Part shown: positions 36,384 through 40,910 of the stretch, one piece after another
How the letters are laid out: every line of letters begins with the position of its first letter
Position numbering within the stretch: the first letter of the stretch is position 1
Source: a virus
DNA: 40,910 nt
Direction: 5' to 3' (one strand)
IMG/VR virus record: IMGVR_UViG_3300025921_000272
Location: 1-40,910 of that record
Position numbers and translations under genes: made by a program
The notes under the pieces: model-generated
Databases searched by the model: none
What the model saw: the letters and a program-made list of their open reading frames with translations, nothing else
What the model was told of the DNA's origin: nothing

Positions 36384-38715
36384 GATTCACTTCCTGACTA
36401 GTTGCTGGTCCCATAATTGGTGGTTGTGGAGGCTTGGGAGCATTAGCCATTCCATTACCATTTGTCGGTTGATTACCTGCTGGTGGTTGCATTCCACCTT
36501 GTAATACTTTCATTGCTTCGATGTGAGCCTTCAGATGTAAAAGAACATTCTTATAACCGTTTGGATTATCTACCTTACATTGCCTTCCAACTTCATCAAC
36601 TAACCATTCCCTACAAACTTCACCCTCAACAGCATGTTTATCAACTAATAATTCAGGTTGAATAGATGATTGTTCATTTGGCATTCCTGTCATGGGATCA
36701 GGATCGCCTGTAATTGGACTAGATTGAATTAATAGTTGAATTTCTTCTAACTGCTTTTCTCTATCATTCTCACCGGGAATTTCAAAATCAGTTAATCCAA
36801 TTGCCTGCGCGATTAAAGGTAAGTTTCCGGGAATTGCTAATGCCTCAAGAATAGCAGGATTATTCATATTGAACAATTGCATGATAACATCTTTAGTCTG
36901 TGCAATTGTCATTGGTAAATCATCAGCGGCTTCTAATTCGACATCGCCTAATTTACCATCTAATTCTGCTTTTCTAATTACAACATTAATCCAGCTATCC
37001 CCCTGAGACTTTACAATCTTTTCATCAGCAAGCATATTCTTGATATAAGCAGGAACAGCTTTACCAAAAATATTCTTCCACCAGAACGTAATCATTTTCC
37101 AGGGCGTTTGTAATCTTTGTAATGCTTGCGCCCTAGACATTGCATATTGTGATGCAGTTCTGCTAGAATTATTCTGATCCCCTCCAAACACCGCTGGCAT
37201 CGCACCGGATAAAAATTGTCCTAATTCCTGAACCTTATCACCGAATGGACCAACTTCCTGTGATAATTGCGCTGTCTTTACTTCATAAAATGCTTCACTA
37301 ATAGATTTTCCTGATTTTGGTTTAGCAGGAAAAATAGAACCCGGTTTAATCTCCGTGTTCCTATAAGCATTGAAATTTAAAACTGATGGGTCCGCGAATG
37401 TCTGTGGGATTCCCTGTTCAATAGTTTGTAATGTTAAACTAATTAAATCAGTCATAATCTCCTGAATTGATGTAATCATCAACCCAAGAGGATCGAAATG
37501 AAGAAATTCGCTTAAAGGATTATAAGTTAAAGTCCAATGATCATCTAATGCTTCATTACATGCCTCTGCAAATAGATCATTTACATAGACAATCTTACAA
37601 CCATCAGGGAATGTTTTATAAGCTTCTTTTCTTAAAAGATCATCTTTAATACCTTCAAATGCACTTGGCCTAATCCACCAATTTCTAACAGTTGGTGTGG
37701 CGCGCGGATATTCATCATAATATTGGGGACTTAATCTTCCCCATCTATCATACATCTGATTTCCATCTGAATCAGAAATAGATGATAGATCCTTATCACC
37801 ATCCCTTAAATTTTTATATTTCTTATAAAGAAAGGAATAATGAGTCTCGTAAGAATAATTTAAATATGGAACATCAGCCTGACACCGCGCATAATTTGGA
37901 ACTTTAACGTATAATCCACCTTCGACAATAATCTTCTGCCGCGATTTTGGTTGAGTTGTTAATCCAACCATCCTGCTAACAACGATTTCTTCTTCTCTTA
38001 ATTCAGGATCAATTTCCTGCTGGCAATGCTCACAAAGGATTTTACCTTCTGCGATATCATTATGAAACGCCGCGTCATCATCCCCAGGATCAAATTCATC
38101 AATTTCAAGTAATTCCGATTTAATTGCAGCTTCTAAATCTAAACCTTGAATTTGTTTTCCGCATTCCGGGCAATAAGAATTATTAACCTTTTGAGTTTCA
38201 TTCTTATAATTGCCAACTTCTACGGAACCATATTCCAAACTCTCATCGGTATAATTATAAGCCGCGACCATTCCCTGAGTGCAATAGACAAATAGGGATT
38301 TGATAAATAATAGTGGCGCGTCATTATGTTCAAAGATTAATTCAATAATCTTATTCGCGCCTTTCGCGGTCAAACAATCATTAACTTTATCCGCATCATC
38401 TGGTTTGAATTTTATACCAGGAACCGCTGCTGACATTGCAGCAATAATCGATTCTAAGAATGCTTTAAAGATATTAATGTTCTTATCGTAATAAGCTTGA
38501 TCGCCATCATCTACATTTACTGTAGAATCAAAAACGCGCCAATCATGTGCAGTCTCACTCCACCATACACGGGAAAATCCTGCCCACATATATTGCAGTC
38601 TTTTCCATTGGCGAATTTGACGTTCGCGTGAAGTTTGATCTTCTTTATCAAACTCATCGACTAAACTTTTAAGTGCTGCCTTTAATTCTTCAGACAGCAC
38701 AGGTTCTTTTGGCAT
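36367..38715 (-). CDS. Portal protein with an inserted zinc ribbon (782 aa)
   Basis: The start RERQIRQWKRLQYMWAGFSRVWW and the long helix-rich body match P22-size portal proteins of podoviruses, which form the 12-subunit ring for DNA packaging. An insert at about 180-235 carries two CxxC pairs, C182/C185 and C228/C231, separated by an acidic segment (EIDEFDPGDDDAAFHND), a zinc ribbon not typical of the basic portal fold. The end is Pro/Asn-rich. It sits downstream of the terminase set. Confidence 0.8.
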   Translation of the reverse strand: MPKEPVLSEELKAALKSLVDEFDKEDQTSRERQIRQWKRLQYMWAGFSRVWWSETAHDWRVFDSTVNVDDGDQAYYDKNINIFKAFLESIIAAMSAAVPGIKFKPDDADKVNDCLTAKGANKIIELIFEHNDAPLLFIKSLFVYCTQGMVAAYNYTDESLEYGSVEVGNYKNETQKVNNSYCPECGKQIQGLDLEAAIKSELLEIDEFDPGDDDAAFHNDIAEGKILCEHCQQEIDPELREEEIVVSRMVGLTTQPKSRQKIIVEGGLYVKVPNYARCQADVPYLNYSYETHYSFLYKKYKNLRDGDKDLSSISDSDGNQMYDRWGRLSPQYYDEYPRATPTVRNWWIRPSAFEGIKDDLLRKEAYKTFPDGCKIVYVNDLFAEACNEALDDHWTLTYNPLSEFLHFDPLGLMITSIQEIMTDLISLTLQTIEQGIPQTFADPSVLNFNAYRNTEIKPGSIFPAKPKSGKSISEAFYEVKTAQLSQEVGPFGDKVQELGQFLSGAMPAVFGGDQNNSSRTASQYAMSRAQALQRLQTPWKMITFWWKNIFGKAVPAYIKNMLADEKIVKSQGDSWINVVIRKAELDGKLGDVELEAADDLPMTIAQTKDVIMQLFNMNNPAILEALAIPGNLPLIAQAIGLTDFEIPGENDREKQLEEIQLLIQSSPITGDPDPMTGMPNEQSSIQPELLVDKHAVEGEVCREWLVDEVGRQCKVDNPNGYKNVLLHLKAHIEAMKVLQGGMQPPAGNQPTNGNGMANAPKPPQPPIMGPATSQEVNHGPRQ

Positions 38716-38716
38716 T

Positions 38717-38839
38717 TTAAAGTTTCTTCAATTTAGGAAACTTAGGTTGAGCAATCTTTAACTTTGTTACTTTAGGCTTTGTACTAAATTTCTTAAACAA
38801 AGGAATATGAGATGGTGCAAACCTAAATCCATTTGCCAT
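38717..38839 (-). CDS. Small basic late protein (40 aa)
   Basis: An open frame of 40 codons begins ATG 38839 and ends one base before the portal ATG. The product is basic and Lys/Pro/Phe-rich (FRFAPSHIPLFKKF, then KVTKLKIAQPKFPKLKKL). It lies in the tight portal-proximal gene string. Short basic proteins here may bind DNA or the portal; this is inference. Confidence 0.55.
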   Translation of the reverse strand: MANGFRFAPSHIPLFKKFSTKPKVTKLKIAQPKFPKLKKL

Positions 38840-38840
38840 G

Positions 38841-39122
38841 TTACTGCCCCATTGGATTAGGCTGCATTCCTGATGGCTGTTGCATTTGCATCATATTCCG
38901 CCGCGCAATCAATGCCTGAATAACCTGTGGATTTAATTGTCCAATACCCTGCTGCGCCATTGGTTGCTGTGAAATAGGTGGTTGCACCATTCCCATTTGT
39001 GGATTACTAACAGTAGATGCAGATGGAATATTATTTCCCATCTGTGGCATCTGACCATTCATTTGACCAGCGCGCATCTGTGCTAACTTCTGCATCAACA
39101 TAGGATCAACGCCACCAATCAT
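38841..39122 (-). CDS. Met/Gln/Pro-rich low-complexity late protein (93 aa)
   Basis: The composition is Met, Gln, Pro, Asn and Gly (QMPQMGNN, GMVQPPISQQPMAQQG), without a clear fold except for a helix LNPQVIQALIARRNMMQ. The stop and the next small gene are one base apart. No family is recognised. Confidence 0.5.
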   Translation of the reverse strand: MIGGVDPMLMQKLAQMRAGQMNGQMPQMGNNIPSASTVSNPQMGMVQPPISQQPMAQQGIGQLNPQVIQALIARRNMMQMQQPSGMQPNPMGQ

Positions 39123-39523
39123 TTTGTAACTCCTTCATTATCAGCAACTAATTCATCAAACTCACTAATGATTTCTTTTTCCAATTGCTCTGTGCTTTTA
39201 TTCTTATTAAGAGCTTCTTCTGCTTCTAACTTAATCTTATATCCTTTTTTCCTATCTTCTTCTTCTAATTGCCTCTTCTTAACATTCCAGGGGATATAAG
39301 AATTCTTATTAATTGATTCAACATCATCAAAATTCTCAACCTCTTTATTAATAATTTGAGGTTCAGAGAATTGAATGATCTTATCAGTTAATCGTTTAAT
39401 TTCAATATCTTTCTTTTCAAGTTGAAGTCTAAGAAAATGAATTTCCTCAATTAGAGGATTCTCTTCTTCCTTTTCAAACTTATCGATTAACCAATATTTA
39501 AATGCTTCTAAAATTTCTTTCAT
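39119..39523 (-). CDS. Coiled-coil late protein with PWNV motif (134 aa)
   Basis: A helical, charged first half (LIDKFEKEEENPLIEEIHFLRLQLEKKDIEIKRLTDKI) forms a coiled coil. The middle holds SYIPWNVKKRQLEEEDRKKG, a conserved-looking element I recall from terminase-proximal phage proteins (IPWNVRRKMLEEEDR). It overlaps the next gene by four bases. Role unknown. Confidence 0.55.
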   Translation of the reverse strand: MKEILEAFKYWLIDKFEKEEENPLIEEIHFLRLQLEKKDIEIKRLTDKIIQFSEPQIINKEVENFDDVESINKNSYIPWNVKKRQLEEEDRKKGYKIKLEAEEALNKNKSTEQLEKEIISEFDELVADNEGVTK

Positions 39524-39529
39524 GATAAA

Positions 39530-40910
39530 TCAATGCCTTCTATGAAATCTTGTAACTGCTAATGCGCTATCATCCGATTCTAATTCTAATCTTCTAGCAT
39601 TTCTATAGAAGGCTGTCATATCTTTGTTGGTTTCAAACTGTTTAATAAGAGCTTCTCTCTTTTCTAATTCCTTTGCCATTTCATTAGAGGAATCAAAATA
39701 AGTATCAGCCCTTCTAATTAGCATCCTTACAGTATCATAAGGATCATCACCAACAAATTCTTTTACATCATTCGCGTTCTTGTCATCATAAACACAGGCT
39801 TTAATCGCGCCTGGAAGATATTTGCAAGTATTGAAAATTTGTAATTTTGGTAAGTTATCTTCCTTTTTAACAGGATCGAATAAGGAAAGATATAACTTAT
39901 AATCTTCTAAACCTTTATTCCTTAAAATCCAATCTGCCTTTTCCTGGTCAAAGATTAATGTCTCACTACTTGGAACTGGTAATTGTTTCCATCTTAGGAA
40001 TTCATGTAACAACATCTTACCGCCAACTCGATCTTTCTCACCTAATCGAATTGTAATTCCTAATGCTTCACTTACCTGTTCTAAAATAGTTTGAGGTTCA
40101 CCTCTATGCTGACCGGCGGAATGGCAAATTACAATATCCTCAATATTCTCTTTCTCAATAATTGGTTTGATTTCCGCGGCCCAATCTTTAATTAAAATCT
40201 TACTATAAGCAAGTTCGCGATATAAATATAATTTTCGATTGGGTGATATCGCTCCAAATTGTAAAATCGTTTGACCGGGGTTCCAACCCCAATCAATTGC
40301 TAAAATCTTAATCCACCAATTAGGAATATCAAAAGGTTGAATTATATGTAAAGCATTATCAGGTTCATCAGGATAATTAACTTCCCGGAACTCATCAAAT
40401 ACTTGTCCACTATAAGCATCCCAATCACCATATTTCTTGGCGCGCTTTTCAGCTTCTGGTAATGCTTCTAATGATTGCGCATATCCTGGATCAATGTGTT
40501 CTTTATTATCAACTAAGGTCGCGAAGATAAAGATTCTTTTATTTCCACCTTTACCTCGTAATATCTTGCCACCTTTAGGATATGGATCAATAAATCTTTT
40601 CTTAACCCAAGTATGTCCTATCCCACCGGGCATTCCTGCTGATCTAATAATAGCAGGTAGATTAGGATCACTTGTTCTAACGCGAGTAAATCCAATATAT
40701 AAATATTGATATTCCGTATATGATGTTATTTCATCCGGTGTATAGAGATTGATCTCCATACCATCGTAATTCTTAACATCACTTTCATTCTCGCAATGAC
40801 CAAAGAAAATTAGCGCGCCAGATTCAAATGTCCAAACCTTATCAGTAGAATTGTACTTACCACCAAACTTAGGATAAATATTTCTACTTCGCGGAATGAT
40901 TTCTAATTTT
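39530..40910 (-). CDS. Large terminase subunit, truncated at the right edge
   Basis: The frame is open to the window edge; 459 codons are visible. Near the edge, YTPDEITSYTEYQYLYIGFTRVRTS looks like the Walker B and following helicase-like segment (with DE). The second half holds an RNase-H-like nuclease start (ILAIDWGWNPGQTILQFGA), an HSAGQHRGEPQTI segment and DRVGGKMLLHEFLRW. The N-terminus with the Walker A is missing. The ATG at 40757-40759 is internal, not the start. It is the DNA-packaging motor and defines the late operon's beginning. Confidence 0.85.
   Translation of the reverse strand, partial: KLEIIPRSRNIYPKFGGKYNSTDKVWTFESGALIFFGHCENESDVKNYDGMEINLYTPDEITSYTEYQYLYIGFTRVRTSDPNLPAIIRSAGMPGGIGHTWVKKRFIDPYPKGGKILRGKGGNKRIFIFATLVDNKEHIDPGYAQSLEALPEAEKRAKKYGDWDAYSGQVFDEFREVNYPDEPDNALHIIQPFDIPNWWIKILAIDWGWNPGQTILQFGAISPNRKLYLYRELAYSKILIKDWAAEIKPIIEKENIEDIVICHSAGQHRGEPQTILEQVSEALGITIRLGEKDRVGGKMLLHEFLRWKQLPVPSSETLIFDQEKADWILRNKGLEDYKLYLSLFDPVKKEDNLPKLQIFNTCKYLPGAIKACVYDDKNANDVKEFVGDDPYDTVRMLIRRADTYFDSSNEMAKELEKREALIKQFETNKDMTAFYRNARRLELESDDSALAVTRFHRRH

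Overview
The window is a piece of an AT-rich, double-stranded DNA tailed phage, most likely with a short (podovirus-type) tail. The evidence is a phage large terminase, a P22-size portal, scaffold, coat protein, a gp4-like head-tail adaptor, a large beta-rich tail-hub protein and three long internal or ejection-type proteins, with no tape measure, sheath or baseplate genes. No integrase or repressor is visible, so a lytic life style is the simplest reading. The host is probably Gram-negative, because the lysis enzyme is of the SleB/Hydrolase_2 type; nothing shows the host genus. Both ends are cut: the terminase runs off the right edge, and a short open frame ends just inside the left edge.

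Layout. (1) Bases 1-1620 form a control segment with visibly higher GC than the rest. It holds a rightward promoter with an operator-like palindrome, three small genes, a bidirectional terminator, one leftward gene with its own promoter, and a gene-free stretch with a run of 24 T followed by the main rightward early promoter. (2) Bases 1624-20836 form one long rightward early operon of tightly packed, often ATGA- or TAATG-overlapping genes. It begins with small regulators and zinc-ribbon proteins. Then come a SprT-SNF2 fusion, a group of small proteins with one secreted protein and one probable TIM barrel, and a recombination set (Fe-S PD-(D/E)XK nuclease, Sak4-like ATPase, SSB-like protein). 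An Acb2/Tad1-hairpin anti-defence protein and a very acidic protein follow, then a uracil-DNA-glycosylase/DNA-polymerase-A fusion, a DUF3987-type ATPase, a DUF1599 nucleotide-related protein and tRNA-Leu(UAA). (3) Bases 20811-40910 hold the late genes, all leftward: terminase, portal, scaffold, coat, head-tail connection, tail hub, tail fibre-like protein, endolysin, GNAT-like protein and internal virion proteins. The two operons meet tail to tail with a 26-base overlap.

How it works together. The early operon supplies replication and recombination enzymes, host-takeover proteins and at least one likely anti-CBASS/Thoeris sponge. The late operon builds the particle. A hairpin plus T-tract just after the coat and decoration genes probably lowers expression of downstream late genes.

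The least explained parts are three gene-free pockets of the early operon (about 3086-3173, 13092-13200 and 13762-13965). Each folds on paper into a closed, branched RNA, and two contain pseudoknots with long perfect stems. Two of them bracket the Acb2-like and acidic genes. I do not recognise them as known RNA families, and they are the best candidates for something new here. All function calls rest on reading the sequence by eye; no database search was run.
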